DNA from: Mesorhizobium terrae
Lineage (GTDB): Bacteria > Pseudomonadota > Alphaproteobacteria > Rhizobiales > Rhizobiaceae
Length of the DNA: 64,000 bases
Assembly (NCBI RefSeq): GCF_008727715.1
Contig: NZ_CP044218.1
Location: 682,001 to 746,000, forward strand
Reading direction: 5' to 3'
Position numbers and translations under genes: made by a program. Below are positions 53,339 to 61,679 of this stretch, one piece after another. Below the pieces are notes generated by a model, which was not told the origin of the DNA, did not search any database, and was given only the letters and a program-made list of their open reading frames with translations. How positions within the stretch are numbered: the first letter of the stretch is position 1; each line of letters opens with the position of its first letter.

Positions 53339-53640
53339 TCCCGTCGCTGCCATTAGTGTCCAAGCTCCACCTCGTGCAGTTGATGAAGTCCTCGTTGGGC
53401 CGAACGGCGGTGGCAGCGAGGTGGAACTCGTCGCGCGGCTGTTGGGGCCTCGTCGTCGGAACAGATCCAGCTTGAGGTGCGCAAACAGCGGTTCTACTTT
53501 CTTGCGCTACCACTGAGACGGTCGCTCTTTGTTGGATTTAGCGATGTCGCGTAACACCTCGCGTGGCAAGCGAGGAACCTTCCGGGGTCGACTTGTTGAA
53601 CACGGTCACATGCGGCGCGACGCAATGCTCTCAGCCTGGT
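53339..53640 (-). pseudogene. Transposase relic (IS1182/IS5-like C-terminal part)
   Basis: On the reverse strand three registers give pieces of one transposase tail: HVTVFNKS (cf. HIPVFDKS), then LPREVLRDIAKSNKERPSQW, a stop, RKKVEPLFAHLKLDLFRRRG, and in the next register PRDEFHLAATAVRPNEDF. The order matches the end of DDE transposases with the RKKVExLFAHLK motif. At least one stop and two frameshifts make it non-functional, and no terminal inverted repeats were found. Confidence 0.7.
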
Positions 53641-53667
53641 CCGCAGTCGAAGCATCCAACTTGCAAC

Positions 53668-53697
53668 TTGAAACGCTGATCAACAACATGTATACAT
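53668..53697 (+). promoter_or_regulatory. Promoter with GntR-type palindrome; leaderless start predicted
   Basis: TTGAAA (53668-53673), a 17-base gap and TATACA (53691-53696) form a good sigma-70 promoter. Transcription would start at about 53703-53705, that is at the ATG at 53705 of the GntR gene. The perfect palindrome ATGTATACAT (53688-53697) covers the -10 element and is a plausible autoregulatory operator, sharing the GTATAC core with the site at 25100-25109. Confidence 0.55.
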
Positions 53698-53704
53698 CTT
53701 GCCT

Positions 53705-54430
53705 ATGAGTGATCGGCGTCAATCAGAACGCTCTTCCGCCGGGCAACGCGGTGATGCTGCGCAGGACGTGGTCTACCGTTGGCTAAAGCAGCATGTGCTC
53801 ACCTTGCCCAGCCGCGAGGGCACGTTCCTTACCGAGGCGGAGGTCTGCCGCGAAACGGGAACGTCGCGGACCCCGGTGCGCGAAGCACTCTTGCGGCTTG
53901 AGGCCGACGGCCTCGTGCAGATCGTGCCAAAGAAGGGCGCCTACGTGCCGCCGATTGCTGAGGCCGAGATTGAAGCGGTCATGCAGGCTCGCGGCCTGGT
54001 GGAAGAGTGGTGCGCGCGGCAGGCGGCAGGCTTTGGCGAGCTGCTGGCCGGAGAGCTCGACAGGCTGATCGCCCAGCAACTCGAAGTGCAGCATGACCCG
54101 GTTGCCTTTTTCGGATGCGATCGAGATTTTCATCGCACCATCGTGCGCGCGGCAGGCAATCCGGTACTTGCCAACTTCTACGAGAGCTTGCGGGACCGAC
54201 AGTTGCGAATGGGCGTGCATGCCATCTCGATGTCTGGCGGACGCGCCGAAAGCGTGCTCGCCGAGCATGCCGCGATCGTCGAGGGCATACGCAGCGGGCA
54301 GCCCGAACAAGCCGCCGCCGCCGTTGCCGAACATCTGGCGCAGACCCTCGTCGCCTTGCGGCTGCCGATGGCGGTGGGCTGGGGCGCCGCGTTCGACAGC
54401 CGTACGCAGGCCCGCGGCCACAGGCCATAG
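53705..54430 (+). CDS. GntR-family (FCD type) regulator
   Basis: The 241-residue product has a winged helix-turn-helix (VYRWLKQHVLTLPSREGTFL, EVCRETGTSRTPVREALLRL, ADGLVQIVPKKGAYV) and an FCD domain with metal-site residues (FFGCDRDFHRTIVRAAGNPV, AEHAAIVEGIRSG, AVAEHLAQ). It precedes a two-component flavin monooxygenase pair and likely controlled it. The ATG at 53705 lies at or next to the predicted transcription start, so the mRNA would be leaderless; an in-frame TTG at 53699 is inside the promoter. Confidence 0.9.
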   Translation: MSDRRQSERSSAGQRGDAAQDVVYRWLKQHVLTLPSREGTFLTEAEVCRETGTSRTPVREALLRLEADGLVQIVPKKGAYVPPIAEAEIEAVMQARGLVEEWCARQAAGFGELLAGELDRLIAQQLEVQHDPVAFFGCDRDFHRTIVRAAGNPVLANFYESLRDRQLRMGVHAISMSGGRAESVLAEHAAIVEGIRSGQPEQAAAAVAEHLAQTLVALRLPMAVGWGAAFDSRTQARGHRP

Positions 54431-54515
54431 AAACGAGGCGGCAAGTGCGCGGCGTGGAACGGACTTTGGTGAGTTGATTCGGTGACTTAACAGATCGGTG
54501 CGGAAGGTGCCGGAC

Positions 54516-55052
54516 ATGATCATCGAACAGGAAGCGGCTTTCGACGGGCGTGCCTTCAGGCAGGCACTGGGGCAGTTTCCGACCGGCGTCTGCGTCGTCA
54601 CCTGTCTGGCAGACGGCGAGCAACTCGGCATGACGATGAGTTCGTTCAACTCGCTGTCTCTGGATCCGCCCCTCGTCCTGTTCAGCATCGATCGCCGTTC
54701 GGCAAGCCTATCGCTATGGGAGATAGCGGCCAGCTACGCGATCAATGTTATTGCCGAAAACCAGAAGGACATCTCCAACCGTTTCGCGCGACCGCTTTCC
54801 AACAAATGGGAGGGCGTGCGGTTCGAGCACGGCCGCTCGGGCGCCCCGGTGCTGCCCGGCGCGGCGGCATTGTTTGACTGCGAGCCATGGGCCAGGCACG
54901 CCGCTGGCGACCATGTCCTGTTCATTGCCAGGGTGACGCATTTCCGTCGCTTCGCCGACCGGCAGCCGTTGGTTTTCAGCAAGGGGCGCTACGCATCGCT
55001 GCAGCCAACCGAGTTCACGGCGCCGCTTTGGCCACTGGACATTCACTACTGA
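54516..55052 (+). CDS. Flavin reductase domain protein (HpaC-like)
   Basis: The 178-residue product starts at the ATG at 54516 (GGAAGG upstream). It has the flavin-reductase/FMN-binding split-barrel pattern: FRQALGQFPTGVCVVTCLAD, LGMTMSSFNSLSLDPPLVLF, YAINVIAENQKDISNRFARP and GDHVLFIARVTHF. Such enzymes supply reduced flavin to a partner monooxygenase. The partner directly downstream is an HpaB-type enzyme, but only its first 65 or so residues remain. Confidence 0.9.
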   Translation: MIIEQEAAFDGRAFRQALGQFPTGVCVVTCLADGEQLGMTMSSFNSLSLDPPLVLFSIDRRSASLSLWEIAASYAINVIAENQKDISNRFARPLSNKWEGVRFEHGRSGAPVLPGAAALFDCEPWARHAAGDHVLFIARVTHFRRFADRQPLVFSKGRYASLQPTEFTAPLWPLDIHY

Positions 55053-55083
55053 TTATTGAGCACCACCTATCGCGGAGGGTAAG

Positions 55084-55551
55084 ATGATCAAGACCGGGGC
55101 ACAGCATATCGAGATGCTGAGAGACGGCAGGCAGGTCTACATCAACGGCCAACCGGCCGGCGACGTCAGCGTGCACCCCGCCTTTCGGCGCACGATCCAG
55201 TCGATCGGCGCGCTCTATGATTTCCAGGCACGATCTGACAACCGGGACCTGATGACATTCGAGATACCCGAAAAGGCCATTTATCGAACCCGCTTCGAAG
55301 CGACGCAACAAGCCAATCGCTCAAACGCCTCCGCCATCAGAAGGGCCACTGGCGCGGATGGCCGCAACACACGAGATCCGAGACCAAGCGGACCGCCCCG
55401 TCCTATCGTAGCGAGGTACAAGAAGGGGGCGTCACGCCTCTGGCACGGCTTCTCGGCAATGACCGAAGAGACCACGCCGATCACGATGTCGCCGCACGTG
55501 CCATGCGTCTTGAGAGCGCCGCCTGATTATTCGAACAGAGCGGACAGGTAA
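55084..55551 (+). pseudogene. Truncated HpaB-type flavin monooxygenase (N-terminal remnant)
   Basis: Residues 1-65 (MIKTGAQHIEMLRDGRQVYI, GDVSVHPAFRRTIQSIGALY, NRDLMTFEIPE) match the start of 4-hydroxyphenylacetate 3-monooxygenase (HpaB) family enzymes, which are about 480-520 residues. After position about 55280 the sequence no longer resembles the family; the open frame runs on through basic, low-information sequence to 55551. Another register there reads EVQEGGVTPLARLLGND, then RRDHADHDVAARAMRLE, which looks coding but is not recognised. The gene appears cut by a deletion or insertion. Confidence 0.75.
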
Positions 55552-55588
55552 TTAGATTTACAATTTGATATTTCAAATTTTATGCTTA

Positions 55589-55616
55589 TTGACCACGAAT
55601 TTTACTAAGATAATAC
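55589..55616 (+). promoter_or_regulatory. Promoter in the AT-rich region before the cysteine peptidase
   Basis: TTGACC (55589-55594), a 16-base gap and TAATAC (55611-55616) lie in the most AT-rich stretch of this part of the window (55545-55640). The downstream ATG is at 55738, giving a leader of about 115 bases. Confidence 0.45.
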
Positions 55617-55737
55617 TTGGCCATTTTCCCTCAAATAAACGCGCTTCTGGCACAGTCCTCCGTGCGGTGAAGGCGCGGCAACAAAGTGACGCTGGGCAGC
55701 ATCGCTCGCATTAACTCTTGATGTGGCGGTACCGGTG

Positions 55738-56454
55738 ATGTTGCGCTCGCTTGCTATTCTGGCCGCCTCGTTTCTCGTCGGCTTTGTATCGCTGACATAT
55801 GCCGGTTCTCTCGAACGAACGGCAGCCACCGAGGCGCGGTACCCCTCGCTCAGGCCATCGGCGACCCTCCTGAGGATGGCGCCAACGAACAGACCAGTCG
55901 TTGACGCCAGCTTTGCCCCTGTCGGAGGGGCTACCAGCATTCCCTATGGCTGGGTCGATTTCTGCGGCCGCCGGCCGGAAGAATGCAAGGTGCCAGCCCT
56001 GCCGGCCGTGGCCCTCAAGCTGACCGCGCAGAACCTGCGCACCCTTGAGCGGATAAACCGCAAGGCCAACAACTACATCGTGCCCATCAGCAATTTCGAG
56101 CATTGGGGCACGATGATGGACCATTGGGATTATCCGGTGGACGGCAAGGGCGACTGCAAGATCTATGCGCTCTACAAGCGCAAGCTTCTCATGGAAGCAG
56201 GTTTCCCCCGGCAGGCGCTGCTGATGACGATCGTGCGCGACCTGAACAACGAGGGCCACACGATCCTGACGGTCAAGACCGACAAGGGCGACCTCATCCT
56301 CGACAATCTGGTCAATGCGATCAGGCCCTGGAACGCGACCGGTTACTATTTTCTGAAACGCCAGTCGCAGCAGGACCCGAACACTTGGCTGTCGATCAGC
56401 CGACGCGGAGGTGTACCAACAACCTCCGTGGACATCGCCGGGCTGATAAACTGA
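55738..56454 (+). CDS. Transglutaminase-like cysteine peptidase (BTLCP/DUF920)
   Basis: The 238-residue product starts at the ATG at 55738 with a signal peptide (LAILAASFLVGFVSLTYAGS). It has the bacterial transglutaminase-like cysteine proteinase features: WVDFCGRRPEECKV, YWD-type MDHWDYPVDGKGDCKIYALY with the catalytic Cys, GHTILTVKTDKGDLILDN with His and Asp. LapG, a periplasmic relative, cleaves surface adhesins. Rhizobia usually have several paralogues of unknown role. The gene stands alone with its own promoter region. Confidence 0.9.
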   Translation: MLRSLAILAASFLVGFVSLTYAGSLERTAATEARYPSLRPSATLLRMAPTNRPVVDASFAPVGGATSIPYGWVDFCGRRPEECKVPALPAVALKLTAQNLRTLERINRKANNYIVPISNFEHWGTMMDHWDYPVDGKGDCKIYALYKRKLLMEAGFPRQALLMTIVRDLNNEGHTILTVKTDKGDLILDNLVNAIRPWNATGYYFLKRQSQQDPNTWLSISRRGGVPTTSVDIAGLIN

Positions 56455-56667
56455 GCCCCTTCGTCTGCCTCACGAAGTTTGAACGATCCTCTTCATTCTC
56501 AATTGGGTCCATTAGTCGGCTAGATTTTATGGTTGGCGCACGTCGTGGCACGGAGCCAACGCCGCGAGCGTTGCCAGGCACGTGCAAAGGCCTTGAACGT
56601 TTGGCGGCGGCATTAGCCTACTGTAACGTCTATTCCCCTCTTTGGCCGGCGGTAACAGCCTCATCCG

Positions 56668-56814
56668 TCATTTTTGTGCTTTCAGGACCAAGGCTGCCGC
56701 GGCTAACGCCGCCAATCCCGCGGCGCAGACACCCGGAATTACGCCACGAAATAGCGCCGAGCTCTGCTCGGTCACCAACTCGGTTTGCCAAGAGGCCGAT
56801 TTTGCTTCGTTCAT
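56668..56814 (-). CDS. Possible 48-residue single-pass membrane peptide
   Basis: A short frame MNEAKSASWQTELVTEQSSA then a hydrophobic helix (GVIPGVCAAGLAALAAAALV) and a Lys-terminated tail. It looks like a real small membrane protein in composition, but has no good ribosome site and no known family. It lies within an otherwise empty kilobase. Confidence 0.3.
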   Translation of the reverse strand: MNEAKSASWQTELVTEQSSALFRGVIPGVCAAGLAALAAAALVLKAQK

Positions 56815-57159
56815 CTGGCGCGAGAAATTCCCACGAACGCCCGAATTGACTACGCCTCAAACCATGAGGCTACAATTTTAAGGAAGCACGTCACGGGATA
56901 GAAATCCAAAATATTGGCTCGCGCCGTCATCAAATCTCAGCGCGAAGTTCCATGAGCACCTCGCCCGCTTGATTAAGCCACTACCATTGTGCCCGATTCC
57001 CCAAAACGGTTCACGGGCGAATCCTCTACAAACGTGGCATCTTCCGCTCCACGAAGCGCTCCCAGCAGCCAGGGGTGCTGATTGAATTTTGCACGATCGG
57101 CTCGTCGCATAAAATCCAGTTTGATGAGCGACCAGGAACTGAATTTGGCGCCAGCATAG

Positions 57160-57533
57160 CCCCTTCACTCGTCAATATGTGCCAGCGCACGCCAAAAGGA
57201 CGTCGCGGCGTTGCGCAATATGGACGATCTCGACGCCGGGCTGCCAGTGATGCGCGCGGCGGACTTAACAAGGTCGGGGAACTCGGACTCCAAAAATCGC
57301 CCCTGAACGATGTCATTGACCAATTGACACCGGGAGGCTGCCCCACGCTGACGGATGTCGAAGACCCCTTCCTGGGCCTCCTCGACCAGCTCGTCGAGAC
57401 GCTCAAGATCTCCATCGCAGCGCTTGAGAATCTCTTCCTGGACGCGTTGCGTGTAGCCGGAGATCTCGTTGTACGCATCAAACTCTGGCTGCGGACGGCG
57501 ACCCCACCACGTGGTATCTAGCGTGCCAGCAAA
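57160..57533 (-). pseudogene. Degenerate coding relic of unknown family
   Basis: On the reverse strand one register reads FAGTLDTTWWGRRPQPEFDA, YTQRVQEEILKRCDGDLERL, QLVNDIVQGRFLESEFPDLV with no stop but no start, then continues sensibly only in a shifted register (GVEIVHIAQRRDVLLACAGT). Below 57160 another piece, DATFVEDSPVNRFGES, appears in a third register. The codon pattern looks like a former gene with frameshifts. I do not recognise the family. Confidence 0.45.
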
Positions 57534-57551
57534 CTAACATCTGGACATTCT

Positions 57552-57569
57552 ATTAGCCTAGGTGCTAAT
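57552..57569. promoter_or_regulatory. Inverted repeat ATTAGC-N6-GCTAAT, candidate ArsR operator
   Basis: Two perfect six-base arms around CTAGGT, 33 bases before the ATG of the ABM-domain gene. The second gene of that operon is an ArsR-family regulator. ArsR-family proteins usually bind such short 6-N6-6 palindromes at their own promoter. Confidence 0.5.
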
Positions 57570-57601
57570 TGTTGATGTCCATTTTTGAAGGAGGCTGTGG
57601 T

Positions 57602-57946
57602 ATGACCGAGCATGAGCATCGCGCTAGGCTGCGGGAAAATCCCGATGCGCCTGTAATCAACATAGTCACTTACGTTCCGCGCAAAGGCAAAGAAGCTGAG
57701 CTTCTGGAGTTGGTGAAGCGACATGAAAGCGCTCTCCGTAAGTCGGGCTTAGTTACTTCGGAACCATTCAAGGTGTGGAAGGCGTATGACATACGCAAGG
57801 AGCGAGAGCAGTACATCGAGTATTTCGTCTGGATTAACGGCGGTGCTAGCGATGTCGCTCATCAAACCCCGGAAGTTATGTCTGTGTGGGAACCGATGGG
57901 GCCAGTTCTAGAGGATATGACGATTTGTGAGGTTGAGCTGCTTTGA
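57602..57946 (+). CDS. ABM-domain (dimeric alpha/beta barrel) protein
   Basis: The 114-residue product starts at the ATG at 57602 (AAGGAGG upstream). It shows the ferredoxin-like pattern of antibiotic-biosynthesis-monooxygenase-type small proteins: VINIVTYVPRKGKEAELLEL, HESALRKSGLVTSEPFKVWK, YIEYFVWINGGASD. These act as monooxygenases, isomerases or stress proteins; no cofactor-specific residue is evident. It is translationally coupled to the ArsR gene (TTGA overlap). Confidence 0.75.
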   Translation: MTEHEHRARLRENPDAPVINIVTYVPRKGKEAELLELVKRHESALRKSGLVTSEPFKVWKAYDIRKEREQYIEYFVWINGGASDVAHQTPEVMSVWEPMGPVLEDMTICEVELL

Positions 57947-58314
57947 CATTTGATGCAGCGGCAAGGCTAGCGGCTCTCGATGTCGTGGTCACGGCACTTG
58001 CGCATCCTGCACGTCGGCAAATTCTGATGACCATACATTTTCGCGATCAAGCAACGGCTGGCGAGATTGCCGGCCGCTTCGCACACACCTGGCCCACCAC
58101 TACAAGACACCTTCGCGTGCTAGAGGACGCTGGCCTGATTCAGCATAACCGCAGCGGCAGAACGCGAGTGTATTCTGTTAATAGGGAACGACTTGCAATG
58201 GTTAGCGAGTGGCTCTCGTGGTTTAACCTCCCCAAAGTGGCCTCTACCTATACGTCTGAATCCCAAGATGAGGCTGAATTGAAATATGAACTGACGAAAT
58301 CTGGAAATGCTTGA
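57943..58314 (+). CDS. ArsR-family transcriptional regulator
   Basis: The 123-residue product starts with TTG overlapping the previous stop. The winged helix is VVTALAHPARRQILMTIHFR, ATAGEIAGRFAHTWPTTTRH, LRVLEDAGLIQHNRSGRTRV, YSVN. It lacks the CVC metal-binding motif, so it belongs to the non-metal ArsR group. It probably represses its own operon through the palindrome at 57552-57569. Its 3' end overlaps the recombinase relic. Confidence 0.88.
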   Translation: MTFDAAARLAALDVVVTALAHPARRQILMTIHFRDQATAGEIAGRFAHTWPTTTRHLRVLEDAGLIQHNRSGRTRVYSVNRERLAMVSEWLSWFNLPKVASTYTSESQDEAELKYELTKSGNA

Positions 58315-58690
58315 CGCCATTGAATCCGGCGTGGACGATCTGAACAACGAGGCCCTGAAAGAGCGCATAGCGGCCCTCAAGGCAATTCGCGATCAGGCGA
58401 AGGCCGACGCCGAGCGCGCCCAGGCCGCGCTTGATAGTATCGGTAATCAGGCTGTCAGCCTCGATATGGTCGAAACCTTCGCCCGTGCGGCGCGCCAGCC
58501 GTATGCGGTTGGAAAACGGCGGCTACCGCCGCGATCACCTACACGCACTGGCTCAGCGTGCCGAAGTTGCCGACGACGAGGTGCGTATCATGGGATCGAA
58601 GTCGGAACTGCTGCGAACTCTTGTTGCCGCTTCTAGCGTACAATCGGCGGTTTTCGGCGTTTATACTTCTACAGTGAAATGGCGCACCAC
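58307..58690 (+). pseudogene. C-terminal relic of a large serine recombinase
   Basis: The first register gives LDAIESGVDDLNNEALKERI, AALKAIRDQAKADAERAQAA, SLDMVETFARAARQ. After a frameshift near 58500 another register continues MRLENGGYRRDHLHALAQRA, EVADDEVRIMGSKSELLRTL, VAASS. Together they are the last 130 or so residues of a resolvase/invertase-family recombinase of the zinc-ribbon type. The catalytic N-terminus is absent. It marks a former mobile element whose left part was replaced by the ABM/ArsR pair. Confidence 0.75.
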
Positions 58691-58862
58691 GAGAGATTCG
58701 AATAGTGCGACTATTCACACCGGAGATGTCCGGTTTTGGGAAACAATTTGGACCGTACAAATGACCGAAATGAGAACGCAACACTGCCAGTGCATTGTGC
58801 GCGTTCCGAGATTTGAAACGCATTAGGCCCTGTTGGGTTCGCACTTCGCCCCCGCCAAGCCC

Positions 58863-60503
58863 TCACCCCTCCACCCATACCTTCTCGAAGTGTTGTTCCA
58901 ACGCCTGGTGCTGCTCGCAATTGTGCACGCCGTTGCGGAAGCTGCGATAGACAGAGCGCCAGTAGGGCTGGATGATGATGCCGGCATCGCGCAAGTTTTG
59001 TTCGATCTTGCCCATGATCCCCTGCCGCTCCTTGGCGTCCGGCATGGCCAGTGCCTTGTCGAGCAGTTCGTCGAACGCCTTGTTTGAATAGGCGCTTTCG
59101 TTCCAGGCGGCCCCGGTCTTGTAAGCGAGCGCCAGCACCTGAACGCCAAGCGGCCGTCCGAGCCATTCCGTGCAGGAGAACGGATATTTGCTCCAGTCGT
59201 TCCAGAAGGTGGCGGCCGGCAGTACAGTGCGTTTCACCTTCAACCCCGCCTCGCGCATCTGGGCTGCAATCGCGTCGCCGGTCGATTTCTGCCACTCGAC
59301 ATCGACCGAGATCAGGTCGAACTCATGGTCGGTCTTGCTGGCCTCCTTGAGCAGCGTCTGGGATTCGGCCACCTTGCGCTCGGCCGGACCGACATCGGCA
59401 TACTCAGGATGGATCGGCGCGACATGGTGGTTCTCGCCCGGTTTGCCGCGGTCGTCGAGCGCGATCTTCAGAACAGCGCCATTGTCGACGGCAAGCTGCG
59501 CCGCGCGCCTTACCTTGACGTCGTCATAGGGTGCGTTGTTGACGTTGAAACGCGCCACGATGGTCGAGCCGGTGGCGATTTCCGACTGGCCGAGCCTGAT
59601 CGCCTCGGTCTGAGAGAGAATGTCAGCAGAGGTCTCGTGGTTGGTGTCAATCTCGCCGGATTCGAAGGCCGACAGCATCGCGTTCGGGTCCGAGCCGTAG
59701 TCCACCCATTTGATGCCGTCGAGATAGACCTCGCCCTTCCACCATTTATCCTTGCGCTTGACCTCGGCGCCGGTTTCAGCGTCCCAGTTCATCAGTTCGA
59801 ACGGACCCGTTGTGATGGCCAACGCCTTTTTCGGATCACCATCCCCCTGATAGGAGCGATGCATGATCAACGCCGGATAATCGGCCATGCTGGCGATCAG
59901 CGAAATGTCCGGTTTCGGCAAGTTGAGGCGAATGGTGTGGTCGTCCACCCGCTCTATTCCGCCAGCAACCGCTTTCTTGGAATTGGCATCAACCAGCGCG
60001 CCCATGCGCGTGGCTAGCGAATTGCCGGCGACATCGGCCTCGCACCAGCGGTTCAGATTGTGAATGACGTCGTCAGCATTGAAAGCATCGCCGTTCGACC
60101 ATGAGATGCCCTTGCGCACCTTCAGCGTCAGCGTCTTGGCATCGTTGCTCATCTCCCAGGCTTCCAATAGCCAGGGCTCGAAGCTGAAGTCGCGGTTCCA
60201 GCGTACGAGATATTCGTTACAATGGCGCGCAACGTTCGACATTTCGACACCGTCGAAGGTACGCGGGTCCTTGAACCCCTTGACGTTCATGGCAACTCTG
60301 AGCACGCCGCCCTTTTTTGGTTCTTCGGCGCGGGCAGGTGTCGGTGCGATACCGCCTATTGCAAAGGCGCCGGCCGCACTCACGCCAAGTGCAGCCATAG
60401 TGGCGAGATATTCGCGCCGATTCATCAGGCCTGTCTTGAAGTCACGCGCTGTCGGTTTTGCGAGTGGGTGCAGCGGCCTTTCGGTCAACATTAGCTTGAT
60501 CAT
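58863..60503 (-). CDS. ABC transporter peptide-binding protein (SBP_bac_5), probable Tat export
   Basis: The 546-residue product has a twin-arginine-type signal (NRREYLATMAALGVSAAGAF) starting about 27 residues in, so the real start may be the internal Met before NRREYL. The rest is the oligopeptide/dipeptide binding fold: GVLRVAMNVKGFKDPRTFDG, RWNRDFSFEPWLLEAWEMSN, LKVRKGISWSNGDAFNADDV, WWKGEVYLDGIKWVDYGSDP, VRRAAQLAVDN. It is the last gene of a leftward operon; the permease and ATPase genes that normally follow are missing and the recombinase relic lies next. Confidence 0.9.
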   Translation of the reverse strand: MIKLMLTERPLHPLAKPTARDFKTGLMNRREYLATMAALGVSAAGAFAIGGIAPTPARAEEPKKGGVLRVAMNVKGFKDPRTFDGVEMSNVARHCNEYLVRWNRDFSFEPWLLEAWEMSNDAKTLTLKVRKGISWSNGDAFNADDVIHNLNRWCEADVAGNSLATRMGALVDANSKKAVAGGIERVDDHTIRLNLPKPDISLIASMADYPALIMHRSYQGDGDPKKALAITTGPFELMNWDAETGAEVKRKDKWWKGEVYLDGIKWVDYGSDPNAMLSAFESGEIDTNHETSADILSQTEAIRLGQSEIATGSTIVARFNVNNAPYDDVKVRRAAQLAVDNGAVLKIALDDRGKPGENHHVAPIHPEYADVGPAERKVAESQTLLKEASKTDHEFDLISVDVEWQKSTGDAIAAQMREAGLKVKRTVLPAATFWNDWSKYPFSCTEWLGRPLGVQVLALAYKTGAAWNESAYSNKAFDELLDKALAMPDAKERQGIMGKIEQNLRDAGIIIQPYWRSVYRSFRNGVHNCEQHQALEQHFEKVWVEG

Positions 60504-60679
60504 GGCTTTCCCCTGCCTGACCCCGGCTTGTTGATGGCTTTGGTGGCTGCCGGGCGTTCTTGGTAGGAGCGAAGCATAAGTCCGGAGCCCGATCGGGAAT
60601 GTTCCGATTTCCGTAAATCTTGTGCGCTGTTCCGTAGTTCATCAGATCGCACTCTCAGCCACGCGCAACCGCGAGGAGA

Positions 60680-61627
60680 TCAGTACGGCCAGCGGCCCTC
60701 CCCCAGTGCCACAAGAGCCGCAACGATATCAGCCATCGCCTCGCCTGCGCGCAAAGTGCTTTTGCGAGCGCGCAAGAAGCTGTGCGTGAGGCGCCTTTCG
60801 TTGAGCCAGGCCGCTGTGCCGCCAGCGGCAAGAATGCGGTTCCGATAAATTTCGCCATCCAACGACAGCGGATCGCATTCGGCGGCAACGATCACTGTTG
60901 TCGGCAATCCTGTGAAGTCACTGTCCCACAGCGGTTCCAGTGTCGCGTCATCCCCTCGTGGCGTATGCGCTGTGCGCACCTGCTTGTAAAAGGCGAGGTC
61001 GGCGGTCGACAACAACGGCGCCTCGGCATGTTCGATATAGGACCCAGCCGAAGGGTCGCCGCCAAGGCTCGGATAGATCAAGACCTGGCCAACGGCCGGT
61101 CTCGCTCTGCCGCGTGTGGCGTGTGCCACCGCGGCGGCCAGATTGCCGCCCGCGCTCTCGCCGCACAGCACGATCGGAAGTTCGGTCTCCGCCACAAGCC
61201 AGTCGAAAGCAGCCACAGCATCTTCGAAAGCTGCGGGATGCAAATATTCCGGTGCCAGGCGATAATCTATGGAGATCACCGCAAAGCCGGTCTCGCCACA
61301 GAGGTCGGCGCAGATGTCATCATGACTATCCAGTCCGCCAAACACAAAACCACCGCCATGAAAATAGAGGATGGCCGCCCGCGGCGAGCGGCCATCCAGC
61401 CGATAACGGCGAAACGGGATTGCGCGATCCGCCAACGTGATCGCACCGTCCTCGGTCTCGACGCCGGCAGGGCGGCCGGTATGAAAGGCGGCCGCCATTT
61501 CGTCATAGAGGGCACGTTCCTGTTCCACGGGCATGCCAGCGTTCGCGGAGAAATGCCGTGCATTCACCGCGTCGATGTAGGCCCAGTACTCCGGATCGAG
61601 CAGCTGCGCGTATTTCCCGCGATCCAT
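60680..61627 (-). CDS. Alpha/beta hydrolase (hormone-sensitive lipase family)
   Basis: From the ATG at 61627 (GAGGGACG upstream) the product is 315 residues; an ATG at 61678, next to the preceding stop, would add 17. It has the oxyanion motif YFHGGGFVFGGLDSHD, the nucleophile elbow VLCGESAGGNLAAAV, a late Asp in AAECDPLSLDGEIY and His in LTHSFLRAR. HSL-type enzymes cleave short esters, amides or carbamates. It is next to an isochorismatase-type amidase and an M24 enzyme, suggesting stepwise breakdown of one imported compound. Confidence 0.9.
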   Translation of the reverse strand: MDRGKYAQLLDPEYWAYIDAVNARHFSANAGMPVEQERALYDEMAAAFHTGRPAGVETEDGAITLADRAIPFRRYRLDGRSPRAAILYFHGGGFVFGGLDSHDDICADLCGETGFAVISIDYRLAPEYLHPAAFEDAVAAFDWLVAETELPIVLCGESAGGNLAAAVAHATRGRARPAVGQVLIYPSLGGDPSAGSYIEHAEAPLLSTADLAFYKQVRTAHTPRGDDATLEPLWDSDFTGLPTTVIVAAECDPLSLDGEIYRNRILAAGGTAAWLNERRLTHSFLRARKSTLRAGEAMADIVAALVALGEGRWPY

Positions 61628-61679
61628 CGTCCCTCGAGATCCAGTCGGAATTTCCGGCGGTTCCGCTCCCGTCGGCATT

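Noticed and set aside
58670..58720. tRNA-3'-end-like text (TGGCGCACC...GATTCGAA) after the recombinase relic, as an att site
   Set aside because: Only the GATTCGAA core and TGG end resemble a tRNA complement; no cloverleaf can be built, so it is not listed as tRNA or att.
60585..60615. CCCGATCGGG and GGAATGTTCC-like palindromes upstream of the peptide-binding-protein gene
   Set aside because: Short GC palindromes are common in this DNA, and the operon promoter is more likely upstream of the M24 gene.
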